A DNA stretch of 64,000 nt from Geodermatophilus dictyosporus. GTDB lineage: Bacteria > Actinomycetota > Actinomycetes > Mycobacteriales > Geodermatophilaceae. The translations under genes were made by a program, and so were the position numbers. Location: positions 124,001-188,000 of the forward strand of contig NZ_FOWQ01000009.1 in the NCBI RefSeq assembly GCF_900115505.1, given 5' to 3'. Positions 1 to 9,101 of this stretch are shown one piece after another; within the stretch, counting starts at the first letter, position 1, and every line of letters starts with the position of its first letter. The notes under the pieces are model-generated. The model saw only the letters and a program-made list of their open reading frames with translations, was not told the origin of the DNA and made no database searches.

Positions 1-588
1 CGGCAGCAGCTGCGCGGCGACGTCGGCCCGGACGGCCGTGATCCCGCACCGGGCGTCGGACGGCGAGGTGGCCGGGGTGCGCCGCGGCAGCAGGTCGCAG
101 CCGCGGGAGACCACCTCGCGCCACAGCCCGCGCCCCAACCCGCGCACCACCCGCGACGAGCGCGACAGGCGGGTGCCGACGGCCAGGTCGGAGTGGCCGC
201 CGACGAGCGGGGCGACCAGCGGCAGCAGGGCGTCCAGGTCGGTGGAGAGGTCGACGTCGGTGTGGACGAGGACCGGCGCGTCCGACCGCAGCCAGGCGGT
301 GCGCAGCGCGCGCACGCGGCCGGCCTCGGGCAGGGCGAGCACCTCGATCCCGGGCAGCTCGGCGGCGACCCGGTGGGCGATCTCCAGGGTGCGGTCGGTG
401 CCGGCGTCCTCCGCGACCGTGATGCGGAAGGACCAGGGCAGGGCCTCGGTCAGGTGGGCGTGCAGGCGGCGCAGGCACGGCTCGAGGTCGGTCCCCTCGT
501 CGTGCACCGGGACGACGACGTCGAGGACGGGCCGTCCCCGGCCGGCGGCACCGGCGCGGTCGTGCGCGCCGAGCGGGAGCGGTGGCAT
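1..588 (-). CDS. Glycosyltransferase family 2, partial (C-terminus off the left edge)
   Basis: The reverse strand reads an open frame of 196 codons from an ATG at 588 to the window edge. The N-terminal part has the GT-A nucleotide-sugar fold start VVPVHDEG, then VAEDAGTDRT (the usual EDGSTD-type loop), and HTDVDLSTDL, the DxD-like region typical of dolichyl-phosphate-mannose-synthase-like enzymes. Such enzymes transfer a sugar from a nucleotide donor to a lipid carrier or glycan at the membrane. The C-terminal portion and any membrane segments are not visible. The donor and acceptor cannot be deduced. It is transcribed divergently from the oxidoreductase at 677. Confidence 0.75.
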   Translation of the reverse strand, partial: MPPLPLGAHDRAGAAGRGRPVLDVVVPVHDEGTDLEPCLRRLHAHLTEALPWSFRITVAEDAGTDRTLEIAHRVAAELPGIEVLALPEAGRVRALRTAWLRSDAPVLVHTDVDLSTDLDALLPLVAPLVGGHSDLAVGTRLSRSSRVVRGLGRGLWREVVSRGCDLLPRRTPATSPSDARCGITAVRADVAAQLLP

Positions 589-676
589 GGGTGGGACGGT
601 CGGGGGAGGAGCTGGGCCGCCCCGGTGCGGCGGCTGCCGGTCGGCTGTGAAGCGGTCCCCGCTTAGTGTCGGGTGC

Positions 677-1612
677 GTGCGAGCCGTGGGAGTGACCGAG
701 TTCGGCGGGCCCGAGGCCCTCACCGTCGTCGACGTCCCGGACGAGCCCCTCGGGCCCGGGCAGGTGCGGGTGCGGGTGCGCGCGGCCGCCGTCAGCCCCA
801 CCGACACCCACCTGCGCGAGGGCGCCTACGCCGGGCGCGACCCGGTGAAGACGCCGCCGTGGGTGCCCGGCATGGACGCCGCCGGCGAGGTGGTCGAGGT
901 GGGCGAGGGCGTCGACCGGGTGCGGGTGGGCGACGCGGTGATGGCGGTCGTCGTCCCCACCGGCGCGCACGGCGGCTACCGCGAGGACCTCGTGCTGCCG
1001 GCCGGGTCCGTGGCCCGGGTGCCCGCGGGGGCCGACGCCGTCGCCGCGTGCACGCTGCCGATGAACGGCCTGACCGCGCGCCTGGCGCTCGACCACATGG
1101 CGCTGCCGCCCGGCTCGGTGGTCGCGGTGACCGGCGCGGCCGGCGCCTTCGGCGGCTACGTGGTCGAGCTGGCCAAGGCGGACGGGCACACCGTCGTCGC
1201 CGACGCGTCGGAGGCCGACGAGCGGCTGGTGCGCGACCTCGGCGCCGACGTCGTCGTCCGGCGCGGGGACGACGTCGCCGAGCGGATCCGCGCGCAGTTC
1301 CCCGACGGCGTCGACGGGCTGGCCGACGGGTCGGTGCAGGACGCGCTCGTGCTCCCCGCGGTCCGCGACGGCGGGAAGGTGGCCACCGTGCGCGGCTACC
1401 GCGGCGACGGATCGGGCCGCGTCGAGGTGTTCCCGACGCTGGTGCGCCACTACGCCGAGAACGGCGCCGCGCTCGACCGGCTGCGCGAGCAGGTGGAGTC
1501 CGGCGCGGTGACGCTGCGGGTGGCCCGCACCTTCGCGCCCGGGGAGGCGCCCGGGGCGCACCGCACCCTGGCCCGCGGCGGGGTGCGCGGGCGGCTGGTG
1601 CTCACCTTCTGA
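677..1612 (+). CDS. MDR-family zinc-independent oxidoreductase (NADPH:quinone reductase type)
   Basis: 311 aa from a GTG start. The beginning VTEFGGPEALTVVDVPDEPLGPGQVRVRVRAA is the classic quinone-oxidoreductase GroES-like N-terminus, quoted here as one 20+ stretch split by the motifs EFGGPEAL and GPGQVRVRVRA. The nucleotide-binding region is VVAVTGAAGAFGGYVVELAK (about residues 154-173), a Rossmann glycine-rich loop. No zinc-ligand cysteines are seen, so it is the zinc-free class. The substrate is unknown. A second, similar gene lies at 48886-49812. An EthD-like gene follows about 100 bp downstream on the same strand, so the two could be co-transcribed. Confidence 0.8.
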   Translation: MRAVGVTEFGGPEALTVVDVPDEPLGPGQVRVRVRAAAVSPTDTHLREGAYAGRDPVKTPPWVPGMDAAGEVVEVGEGVDRVRVGDAVMAVVVPTGAHGGYREDLVLPAGSVARVPAGADAVAACTLPMNGLTARLALDHMALPPGSVVAVTGAAGAFGGYVVELAKADGHTVVADASEADERLVRDLGADVVVRRGDDVAERIRAQFPDGVDGLADGSVQDALVLPAVRDGGKVATVRGYRGDGSGRVEVFPTLVRHYAENGAALDRLREQVESGAVTLRVARTFAPGEAPGAHRTLARGGVRGRLVLTF

Positions 1613-1710
1613 GCCGCCGCTGGCCCCGGTCGCGGCCGGCCGGGCGGGCCTGCCAGGGTGAGGGGAGTCCCGGAGCAGCGGTGCCCGGGCCGACCGCGGA
1701 GGTGGCGCAC

Positions 1711-2031
1711 ATGGTGCACAGGCTCGTCGTCAGCTACGGACAGCCCGAGGACCCAGCTCAGTTCGACGCCTACTACCGCGACACGCACACGCCGCTCGCG
1801 GTGCAGATGCCCGGGCTGGTGCGGCTCACCACCGGCCGGCCGCAGTCGATGGACCCCTCGCAGCCCGCGCCCTACCTCGTCGCCGAGCTCGACTTCGACT
1901 CCGAGCAGGCGATGGGCGCCGCCTTCGCCTCCGACCAGGGCAAGGTGACCGCGCGGGACGTGCCGAAGTTCGCCAGCGGCGGCGCCACCATGACCCACTA
2001 CGAGGTGACCGAGGTGCACGTCTCCCGGTGA
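1711..2031 (+). CDS. EthD-family small protein
   Basis: 106 aa, ATG preceded by GGAGG at suitable spacing. The sequence MVHRLVVSYGQPEDPAQFD followed by a DTHTPLAVQMPGL segment matches the ferredoxin-like dimeric alpha-beta barrel EthD family (YYxxTHxPLA motif). Members are small oxidative or degradative-pathway accessory proteins whose biochemical role is mostly undefined. The stop overlaps the GTG start of the thiamine-diphosphate enzyme by 4 bp, which implies translational coupling and a shared pathway. Confidence 0.75.
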   Translation: MVHRLVVSYGQPEDPAQFDAYYRDTHTPLAVQMPGLVRLTTGRPQSMDPSQPAPYLVAELDFDSEQAMGAAFASDQGKVTARDVPKFASGGATMTHYEVTEVHVSR

Positions 2032-3578
2032 ACGGCGCCCAGGCCCTCATCCGCACCCTCGTCGACGCCGGCGTCGACGTCTGCTTCGCCAACCCCGGCA
2101 CCTCGGAGATGCACTTCGTCGCCGCGCTCGACGACGTGCCGGAGATGCGCGGCGTGCTCACCCTGTTCGAGGGGGTCGCCACCGGGGCCGCCGACGGCTG
2201 GGCCCGCATGACCGGCCGCCCCGCCGCCACCCTGCTGCACCTCGGACCGGGCATGGGCAACGGGCTGGCCAACCTGCACAACGCCCGCCGCGGCCGGACG
2301 CCGATGGTCAACGTCGTCGGCGACCACACCCGCTCGCACAAGCGGCTCGACGCGCCGCTGGAGAGCGACATCGACGCGGTGGCCGGCACGGTGTCGGGCT
2401 GGGTCCGCCGGTCGCTGACCCCCGAGGACGTCGCCGCCGACGCCGCCGACGCCGTCGCCGCGGCCGCGCGCGGGCAGATCGCCACGCTGGTGCTGCCCGC
2501 CGACGTGTCGTGGTCCGACGGCGCCGCGGTCGCCGACCCGGTGCCGCCGCGGCCCCGGCCGCAGGTGTCTCCCGCCGGAGTGGCCGACGTGGCGACCGCA
2601 GTGGGGTCCGGCGAGCCGACCGTGCTGCTGCTCGGCGGCGACGTGGTGGCGTCGGAGGCCGGGCTGCTCGCCGCCGGGCGGGTGGCCGCGGGCACCGGCG
2701 TCCGGCTCCTGGCCGAGACGTTCCCGGCGCGGATGGTGCGCGGCGCGGGCCTGCCGGACGTCGGCAAGCTGCCCTACCCCCCGGAGGTGGCGATCAAGGC
2801 GCTGGCCGGCACCCGGCACCTGGTGCTGGCCGGCGCCACCTCGCCGGTGCACTTCTTCGGCTACCCCGGCGTCCCGGGGACGCCGGTGCCCGACGACTGC
2901 ACCGTGCACGTGCTGTCGGCGCCCGGCGAGGACGGCGTCGCCGCGCTCGAGGAGCTCGCCGGCCAGGTGGCCGGAGACGCCGAGCCGCAGCTGCTCGAGG
3001 CCTCCCGCCCGGAGCTGCCCACCGGGCGCCTGACGCCGCGGGCGGTGTCGGCGGTGGTCGGGGCGCTGCTGCCCGAGCGGGCGGTCGTGGTCGACGAGGC
3101 GATCACCTCCGGCGTCGGCATCGCCGAGCTCACCTCGGGCGCGCCGCGGCACGACTGGCTGGCGCTGACCGGCGGGGCGATCGGCGACGGCCTGCCGATG
3201 GCCGTCGGCGCGGCGGTGGCCTGCCCCGACCGGCCGGTGCTGGTCCTGCAGGCCGACGGCAGCGCGATGTACACCGTCCAGGCGCTGTGGACGATGGCCC
3301 GCGAGCAGCTCGACGTCACCGTCGTCCTCTACGACAACGCGTCCTACGCGATCCTGCAGGGCGAGCTGGCCCGCGTCGGCGCCAGCGGCGGGGGAGAGCG
3401 TGCCGGGCAGCTGCTCGACCTCGGCGGCCCCACGCTGGACTTCGTCTCCCTCGCCACCGGGATGGGCGTGCCGGCCACCCGCGCCGAGACCGCCGAGGAG
3501 CTCGCCGGGCAGCTGCGGACGGCGCTGGCCGAGCCCGGCCCGCACCTGGTCCAGGCGGTGCTGCGACCGGCGGGCTGA
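2028..3578 (+). CDS. Thiamine-diphosphate-dependent enzyme, acetolactate-synthase-like
   Basis: 516 aa, GTG start in a 4-bp overlap with the EthD gene. The three-domain ThDP architecture is visible: the N-terminal PYR domain with FANPGTSEMHFV and the catalytic-glutamate segment LTLFEGVATGAADG, a central domain (about 190-330), and the C-terminal PP domain with GDGLPMAVGAAVA and the cofactor motif QADGSAMYTVQALW...NNASY-like (YDNASYAIL). It lacks features that would assign it to valine/isoleucine biosynthesis. It belongs to the shorter IlvB-like/benzoylformate-decarboxylase-like group of unknown substrate. It likely condenses or decarboxylates a 2-oxo acid in the cytoplasm. Confidence 0.82.
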   Translation: MNGAQALIRTLVDAGVDVCFANPGTSEMHFVAALDDVPEMRGVLTLFEGVATGAADGWARMTGRPAATLLHLGPGMGNGLANLHNARRGRTPMVNVVGDHTRSHKRLDAPLESDIDAVAGTVSGWVRRSLTPEDVAADAADAVAAAARGQIATLVLPADVSWSDGAAVADPVPPRPRPQVSPAGVADVATAVGSGEPTVLLLGGDVVASEAGLLAAGRVAAGTGVRLLAETFPARMVRGAGLPDVGKLPYPPEVAIKALAGTRHLVLAGATSPVHFFGYPGVPGTPVPDDCTVHVLSAPGEDGVAALEELAGQVAGDAEPQLLEASRPELPTGRLTPRAVSAVVGALLPERAVVVDEAITSGVGIAELTSGAPRHDWLALTGGAIGDGLPMAVGAAVACPDRPVLVLQADGSAMYTVQALWTMAREQLDVTVVLYDNASYAILQGELARVGASGGGERAGQLLDLGGPTLDFVSLATGMGVPATRAETAEELAGQLRTALAEPGPHLVQAVLRPAG

Positions 3579-3654
3579 GCGGGCGGCACCCCCATGGGGG
3601 GAGCGGCGGACGACTCGGTTCCAGTCCGGCCCGGGTCCGGCCGATGAGCTCTGC

Positions 3655-6387
3655 GTGTCACCGACCCCCAGGGCTGCCGACCGCACCGTCGGCAGCTCCC
3701 CGACGCCCCCGGGCCGTCCGCGCGCCGTCCTCGGCGCGGCCGGTGCGCTCGCCGCGGTCGGCCTCCTGGGTCAGGCGCTGCTGCCCGGCACGGTCGCCCG
3801 CACCTCGACCTACCTCGCCGTCGTGGCGCTGGCCGTGGCCCTCGCCGTGGCCGGCTCCCGGCGCGGCGACGCGCGGCCGGCCACCCGGCTGGTCGCCCTC
3901 GGCGTGGCACTGTCCGCGGCCGGCGACCTCGTCTGGCAGCTGCACCACTCGCTGGCGGGCGCCACCGGCGTCACCTGCCCGGCCGACGTCCTCTGGCTGG
4001 CCTCCTACGGCGTCCTCGCCGCCGGCCTCTGGCGGCTCGCGCACGGCGAGGGCACCAGCCGGGCGCAGCAGCTGGCCGGCTGGATCGACGCGGTCGTCGT
4101 GCTGGTCGCGGCCCTGCTGGTCGCCTGGCAGCTCTCCATCTCGGCGACCGTGCAGGACGGCTCGCTCTCCGTGCTCGACCGGGTGGTGCAGGCGCTCTAC
4201 CCGGCGGCCGACGCCGCGCTCATCGCGGTGGTCGTCCGCCTGGTGGCCACCCGGCGCCGGGGGGACCGGACGCCGCTGGTCGCCGCGGTGGCGTGCGCCT
4301 GCTGGCTGTACTCCGACGTCGTCCTCCTCCTGCAGTCGGGCAACGACGGCTTCGGCTCGTGGACCGACTCCGGCTGGCTGCTCGGCTCCCTGCTCCTGGC
4401 CGCGGTCACCTGGGTCCGGCCGGCCGTGCCGGCCCCTGCCGCGACCGGTGTGGACGACGGGCGCTCGGGCCTGGGCCGGCTGGCCGTCTGCCTCGCCGCG
4501 CTGGTGGTGCCGCCGAGCGTCGACGTCGTGTCCCACCTCGGCGGCCGCTCCGCCGGCCTCGCGGCCTTCGTCAGCACGGTCCTGCTGGCGGTCCTGGTCT
4601 TCGCGCGGGCGGCGCTGCTGCTGCGCTCCGAGGCCCGCGCCCGCGCCCTGGTCCGCTCGCGGGAGCAGTACGCCGCCAAGCTCGCCGCCTGGTCGGCCGA
4701 CGCGGTGGTGGTCGTCGACCGGGAGCGCCGCTTCCTCAGCGACCCCGCCCCGCTGGCCGCGCTGCTGGGCGTCGAGCCGTCGGCGCTGGTCACCGTGCAC
4801 GACGCCGTCCGGATCGCCGGGGCCGACCCCGGGCGCGCCGACGCCTTCTTCCAGCAGGTGCTCGCCGCCGGCGGCACCGTCGTCGACGGCGAGCTGGTCA
4901 CCCGCCGCCGCGGCGAGGACCGCTGGCTGGGCATCCGGATGGTCGACCTCACCGACGACGGCGACGTCCGCGGCATCGTCCTGCACGTCACCGACGTGAC
5001 CAGCCGCCGCAGCGCCGAGCGGATGCTGGTGCACACCAGCCTGCACGACGGGCTGACCGGCCTGGCCAACCGCACGCTGTTCACCGACCGCGTCGGCCAG
5101 GCGCTGCTGCGCACCGTGCGCGGCGGCGGCACGGCCGCGGTGGTCACCGTGGACCTCGACGGCTTCAAGGCGGTCAACGACACCCTCGGTCACGACGTCG
5201 GCGACCAGCTGCTCTTCGAGGTGGCCGGGCGGCTGCGCGCCGCCGTGCGCGCCGACGACACGGTGGCCCGGCTCGGCGGCGACGAGTTCGCCGTGCTCGT
5301 CGAGCAGCCCGGCGACGGCGAGGCGCAGGCCGTGACGACCGCGGAGCGGCTGCTGGAGGTGCTCACCCGGCCGATCCAGGTCGACGGCACCTCGGTCACC
5401 GTGACCGCCGCCGTGGGCATCGCCGTCGGCCGCGGGGACGTGACCGCCGGCTCGCTCATCGCCGACGCCGACCTCGCGCTGCAGGCCGCCCGGTCCGACG
5501 GCCGGGGCGGGGTGCGGCGCTACGACCCGGGCATGCGCGCGGCCGCCGAGGCCGCCCGGGAGCTGGAGCAGGAGCTGCGCGGCGCACTGGAGCGCGGCGA
5601 GTTCCGCCTGGTGTACCAGCCGGTGGTGACCCTGGCCGACCGGCGGGTGACCGGCTTCGAGGCGCTGCTGCGCTGGGCGTCGCCGCGGCTGGGCCCAGTG
5701 GGCCCCGACCGGTTCGTCCCCGCGGCCGAGGCGGCCGGCCTGATCGGCGAGATCGGCGCGTGGGTGCTGCGCGAGGCGTGCACGACCGCCGCCGCGTGGC
5801 GGCGGGCCCACCCGCGCGCCGGTGACCTGACGATCGCGGTCAACGTGTCGGCCGCGCAGCTGACCTCGGCGGGCCTGGTCGACCAGATCGCGGTGGCGCT
5901 CGCCGAGAGCGGCCTGCCCGCCGGCGCGCTGGTGCTGGAGGTGACCGAGACCGCGCTGGTCCGAGACCCCGAGCACGCGGCCGCGTCGCTGACGGCGCTG
6001 CGGGCGCTGGGCGTGCGGCTCGCGCTCGACGACTTCGGCACCGGCTACTCCTCGCTGGCGCACCTGCGGCAGTTCACCGTCGACGTGCTCAAGATCGACC
6101 GCTCGTTCGTGAGCACGATGGCCGAGGGCGAGGTGATGCCGGCGATCGTGCGCGGCACCATCGACCTGGGTCGCACCCTGGGCCTGGAGGTGCTGGCCGA
6201 GGGCGTGGAGCACGACCACCAGGCGCGGCTGCTGGCCGAGGGGCGGTGCGACTCGGCGCAGGGCTACCTGTTCGCCCGGCCGCTGGAGCGCCCCGACGCC
6301 GAGGCCGTGCTGCTCGAGCAGGCCGCCTGCCCGGGCGCCGCCGTACCCTCGCCGCGAGGTCCGCGGCCGGTGCGCAGCCCCGCCTGA
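3655..6387 (+). CDS. Membrane-bound bifunctional diguanylate cyclase/phosphodiesterase (PAS-GGDEF-EAL)
   Basis: 910 aa, GTG start chosen as the in-frame start just before the hydrophobic N-terminus; no strong ribosome site is seen. Roughly residues 20-330 contain 8-10 hydrophobic membrane segments, then a PAS-like domain (AAWSADAVVVVDRERRF), a GGDEF domain (about 465-620) with a complete GGDEF signature, and an EAL domain (about 640-890) with EALLRW, DDFGTGYSSL and KIDRSFV. Five residues before GGDEF sits RADD, fitting the RxxD inhibitory site of active cyclases. Both catalytic signatures look intact, so it could make or degrade cyclic di-GMP. A hairpin follows the stop. Confidence 0.9.
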   Translation: MSPTPRAADRTVGSSPTPPGRPRAVLGAAGALAAVGLLGQALLPGTVARTSTYLAVVALAVALAVAGSRRGDARPATRLVALGVALSAAGDLVWQLHHSLAGATGVTCPADVLWLASYGVLAAGLWRLAHGEGTSRAQQLAGWIDAVVVLVAALLVAWQLSISATVQDGSLSVLDRVVQALYPAADAALIAVVVRLVATRRRGDRTPLVAAVACACWLYSDVVLLLQSGNDGFGSWTDSGWLLGSLLLAAVTWVRPAVPAPAATGVDDGRSGLGRLAVCLAALVVPPSVDVVSHLGGRSAGLAAFVSTVLLAVLVFARAALLLRSEARARALVRSREQYAAKLAAWSADAVVVVDRERRFLSDPAPLAALLGVEPSALVTVHDAVRIAGADPGRADAFFQQVLAAGGTVVDGELVTRRRGEDRWLGIRMVDLTDDGDVRGIVLHVTDVTSRRSAERMLVHTSLHDGLTGLANRTLFTDRVGQALLRTVRGGGTAAVVTVDLDGFKAVNDTLGHDVGDQLLFEVAGRLRAAVRADDTVARLGGDEFAVLVEQPGDGEAQAVTTAERLLEVLTRPIQVDGTSVTVTAAVGIAVGRGDVTAGSLIADADLALQAARSDGRGGVRRYDPGMRAAAEAARELEQELRGALERGEFRLVYQPVVTLADRRVTGFEALLRWASPRLGPVGPDRFVPAAEAAGLIGEIGAWVLREACTTAAAWRRAHPRAGDLTIAVNVSAAQLTSAGLVDQIAVALAESGLPAGALVLEVTETALVRDPEHAAASLTALRALGVRLALDDFGTGYSSLAHLRQFTVDVLKIDRSFVSTMAEGEVMPAIVRGTIDLGRTLGLEVLAEGVEHDHQARLLAEGRCDSAQGYLFARPLERPDAEAVLLEQAACPGAAVPSPRGPRPVRSPA

Positions 6388-6410
6388 CGCCCGGCACCGG
6401 GACCGTCCCC

Positions 6411-6439
6411 CGGTCGGGTGGTGTGCACCACGCCGACCG
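6411..6439 (+). terminator. Hairpin after the GGDEF-EAL gene
   Basis: CGGTCGG-GTGGTG pairs with CACCAC-G-CCGACCG with one bulged base and a 2-nt loop, 24 bp after the stop. No T-tract follows, as is common for high-GC actinobacterial terminators. Confidence 0.5.
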
Positions 6440-6479
6440 TCACCAGCGTCCGTGCTCCCGACACCTGACCACCGACGCC

Positions 6480-6815
<336 letters not shown>

Positions 6816-6830
<15 letters not shown>

Positions 6831-6866
6831 GCACTCCCTGGACCGGAGTCTGCCGTCAGCGCACAC
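6816..6866. repeat. 11-bp perfect inverted repeat
   Basis: GTGTGCGCTGA (6816-6826) and TCAGCGCACAC (6856-6866) are perfect inverted arms separated by 29 bases that can themselves fold. It lies between the SnoaL-like remnant and the cpaF start. It could be an operator or a transcription terminator. Confidence 0.6.
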
Positions 6867-6999
6867 CGTCACCCGGGGCGGCCGGTGTGCCGGGCCGTCG
6901 GTCGCCCGGTCGGGTGGTGTGCGCGGCCGCTGTCCACAGATCGGCTGACGAGGCGCCCACGCCGCGTCGCCGCCGACCTATCGTCCCGTCGTCCTGGAG

Positions 7000-7503
7000 G
7001 TGGAACGGCGGGTCGACGGGGGTGCGGTGCCGACTGCGACGAGCGCGCTCGACGTCGTCGACGGCGAGGTGCGCGAGCTGATCCGCCGCCGCGGCCTGGA
7101 CCCCTTCACCGACCCCGCGCCGGTGCGGGTGCTGGTGCGCGACGTGGTCGCCGACTACTCCGAGCGGTCGCTCACCTCGGCGCTGCCGCCGATCGGTGAT
7201 CCCGACGCGGTGGTGCGCGACGTGCTCGACCGGGTGGCCGGGTTCGGGCCGCTGCAGCGCTGGTTCGACGACCCCGAGGTCGAGGAGATCTGGGTCAACG
7301 AGCCCGGCCGGGTCTTCGTGGCGCGGCGGGGCCGCAGCGAGCTGACCACCACGATCCTGGGGGCGGGGCAGCTGGCCGACCTGGTGGAGCGGATGCTGCG
7401 CACCTCGGGACGGCGCATCGACATGAGCCAGCCCTTCGTCGACGCGGTGCTGCCCGACGGGTCGCGGCTGCACGTGGTCATCCCCGACATCATTGCGGCA
7501 TGA
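7000..7503 (+). pseudogene. cpaF: CpaF/TadA pilus-assembly ATPase, N-terminal half (split by element insertion)
   Basis: GTG at 7000 (a second in-frame GTG at 7027 is possible) opens a frame with the N-terminal domain of secretion ATPases: GFGPLQRWFDDPEVEEIWVN, then RRIDMSQPFVDAVLPDGSRLHVVIPD. This is the family's conserved DPxVxEI(M/W)VN and PDGSR(L/V) region. The Walker A half is absent. After the 12-bp core at 7477-7488 the frame runs five codons into element DNA and stops. The missing part continues at 27801. CpaF powers assembly of Flp/Tad pili at the inner membrane. As it stands the gene is interrupted. Confidence 0.88.
7477..7488 (+). other. Left attachment core (attL)
   Basis: GTCATCCCCGAC, identical to 27789-27800. 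The next six bases are ATCATT here and GTCACT at the right end, so similarity continues with two mismatches. The core lies inside the cpaF codons for V-I-P-D. Confidence 0.8.
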
Positions 7504-7998
7504 TCCGCTGACCTGCCAAGACGGCTTTCATCGCCGTCCTGACCTGCGCGTATAGGTGTCGGGAGCCGTGGGCTGACGATGGCTTGTCGTGGACGACTTG
7601 CGGATTATCTGCGGACTCCGTGCGGACCAACGCCGCCCCATCATCGCCCCGGGGTGTGGGTCCTGACGGCTTCAGGACGCCGCCCCCACCCGGTCAGCGT
7701 GCCAGCTGCCTCGGTCGCCAGAAGGGCGCTTCGCGTCCCTACGGGATCGGCCTGCGGCCGACCCTTCCCCCGAGCAGCGGCAGCTGGATGGAGCGGGTTG
7801 TGGGAAGCGCCGGGGGGTGTGGACGGCGAGACACGGCAGCCCGGTCACCACGCGGAGGCTGGCTTCGGACAGACTCTCCGAGGCTTTGAGCATGGAACAC
7901 CGGCCTGACTGTGCGAGCTCGTGAAGGACATGGTCGTCCGGGTCGACCCGGGCCAAATGTGGACACCAACGATCGCTTACCCAATCCCCAGCTGTCTG
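7504..7998. other. Gene-less left end of the element
   Basis: Between the interrupted cpaF and the RES gene. Apart from the phased repeats I see no open frame with family similarity or a ribosome site here. Short frames on both strands have no coding character. Confidence 0.6.
7599..7626 (+). repeat. Phased TGCGGA repeats at left end (candidate integrase arm sites)
   Basis: TGCGGA occurs at 7599-7604, 7610-7615 and 7621-7626, exactly 11 bp apart, i.e. on one face of the helix. The 19-bp block CTGCGGACTCCGTGCGGAC (7609-7627) recurs at 27721-27739. Tyrosine integrases of this class bind such direct repeats beside the core. Confidence 0.6.
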
Positions 7999-8556
7999 TT
8001 ACGCCTGCATCGGGGGCAGAGCGCGCAGCTTGCGGGGATCGGCAGGCAGGGTTTCCCAGGTGATCTCCTGTTCGATCACGGGCATCTCGGCCATGGTGAC
8101 CCGCTCTCGAAATAGAGCGAGGGTCTGGCCCAAGCCGGTTGCGGCCGGTGCCAGAACGCCGTGGAGTTCCAGTTGGTGAGCGGCGGCGGCCACGCGCTGG
8201 CAGGCGGTGTAGTCGTCGACGTTCGAGCGTAGGTCGACCTCGGTCAGCCCAACGGCGGCCAGGTTGCCGGCCACGGTCAGGTCGAGCACCTGGTCCACGG
8301 TGACGGAGACGGTGTAGAGCCGGCGGGGCTGCACCAGCTCGGCAGGGATGCCGTACTCCTCGACGAGGTGGCGGTAGGCCTCGGCGGTGACCGAGGCGAC
8401 CGGGCGGCCGAGGTAGATGACCGGGAAGTTCTCTCCCCAGCGACCTTGGTCGCCACCGGCGAACGCGTCGCGGTTGAGCGCGGCGTGGCGGTGGAAGGTG
8501 CCCTGCACGCGCACGGGCTGTACTGAGGCGACGCGTTCGGCGGTGGACCTGAGCAT
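7999..8556 (-). CDS. RES-domain toxin
   Basis: 185 aa. The N-terminal segment FHRHAALNRDAFAGGDQGRW, then GENFPVIYLGRPVASVTAEAYRH, shows the conserved Arg and the RES-type RWxxxxxxVxYxxxxxxxAxxE pattern. The C-terminal half has YTACQRVAAAAHQLELHGVL and a PAATGLGQTLALF segment in place of the usual PSAR.xxGxNxxLF. RES proteins (e.g. MbcT-like) degrade or phosphorolyse NAD and stop growth. The gene starts one base after the stop of the Xre-type antitoxin gene, the standard antitoxin-first order for this pair. It probably helps retain the mobile element. An intact active site is likely but not proven. Confidence 0.8.
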   Translation of the reverse strand: MLRSTAERVASVQPVRVQGTFHRHAALNRDAFAGGDQGRWGENFPVIYLGRPVASVTAEAYRHLVEEYGIPAELVQPRRLYTVSVTVDQVLDLTVAGNLAAVGLTEVDLRSNVDDYTACQRVAAAAHQLELHGVLAPAATGLGQTLALFRERVTMAEMPVIEQEITWETLPADPRKLRALPPMQA

Positions 8557-8557
8557 G

Positions 8558-8953
8558 TCAGCGGACCTTCGGTCCGCCGGCCAGGCGCTGAACCAGTTGC
8601 AGCACTGTCTGGAACTCTCCGTCCTTCAGAACGTCCAGTGGTCGGCGCCCATCGAGAGCTCGCTGACGTGAGTGCAGCCAGATGTCAACGCCCTCGGGCT
8701 TGTAGACATCCGACAGCTCCTCGATGACGTACTGCAGTTCCAGCAGGCGATCCCGCTTGGCGCCCTCGGGTCTGGCGGTTCCGGCGGCCCACTTCTGGAT
8801 GGCCCGCTCGCCGGCGCCGACGATCTCGCCGATCTCCGCCAAGGTCAGCGCTCGGCGGGTGTCTGCCACGACATGGCGGTAGACGGGAGAGTCTCCAGAC
8901 GGCTCCCGAGGGGTTGGTGTTGGCGCCGCCGAAGCGGCGTGGGTGGTGGGCAT
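8558..8953 (-). CDS. Xre/MbcA/ParS-type antitoxin (DUF2384-like)
   Basis: 131 aa. The middle has a helix-turn-helix (TLAEIGEIVGAGERAIQKWAAG) and the C-terminus has the toxin-binding segment WLHSRQRALDGRRPLDVLKDG, diagnostic of antitoxins paired with RES toxins. The ATG at 8953 is preceded on the coding strand by AGGAGG eight bases upstream. The N-terminal 25 residues are Pro/Ala/Thr-rich and probably disordered. An inverted repeat 28-61 bp upstream of the start could be its autoregulatory operator. It neutralises the RES protein and probably represses this operon. Confidence 0.82.
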   Translation of the reverse strand: MPTTHAASAAPTPTPREPSGDSPVYRHVVADTRRALTLAEIGEIVGAGERAIQKWAAGTARPEGAKRDRLLELQYVIEELSDVYKPEGVDIWLHSRQRALDGRRPLDVLKDGEFQTVLQLVQRLAGGPKVR

Positions 8954-8980
8954 GGGTGGGTCCTCCTGAGGGTGGCGGCC

Positions 8981-9014
8981 GATCGCTATTCGGCTAGCCG
9001 GGTTCGACCATAGC
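8981..9014. promoter_or_regulatory. Inverted repeat upstream of the antitoxin gene (candidate operator)
   Basis: TCGCTAT (8981-8987) and ATAGCGA (9008-9014) are perfect 7-bp arms with a 20-bp spacer, in the divergent region between the toxin-antitoxin operon and the unknown gene at 9102. Xre-type antitoxins typically bind such palindromes. Confidence 0.45.
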
Positions 9015-9101
9015 GAGCCTCAGGGTTCACCGCTACGGACATGTTGAAGTTCGTGGTAGCGTTCACCCGGCGTGACGATCCGCGTCCACAGAGGAGGCGA
9101 C

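Noticed and set aside
3658-6219. Long open frame opposite the GGDEF-EAL gene (also similar long frames opposite 13324-16983, 33156-34511 and 36037-39402)
   Set aside because: High GC at third codon positions leaves the opposite strand open. The translations are His/Arg/Gly/Asp-rich without domains, while the other strand encodes clear families.
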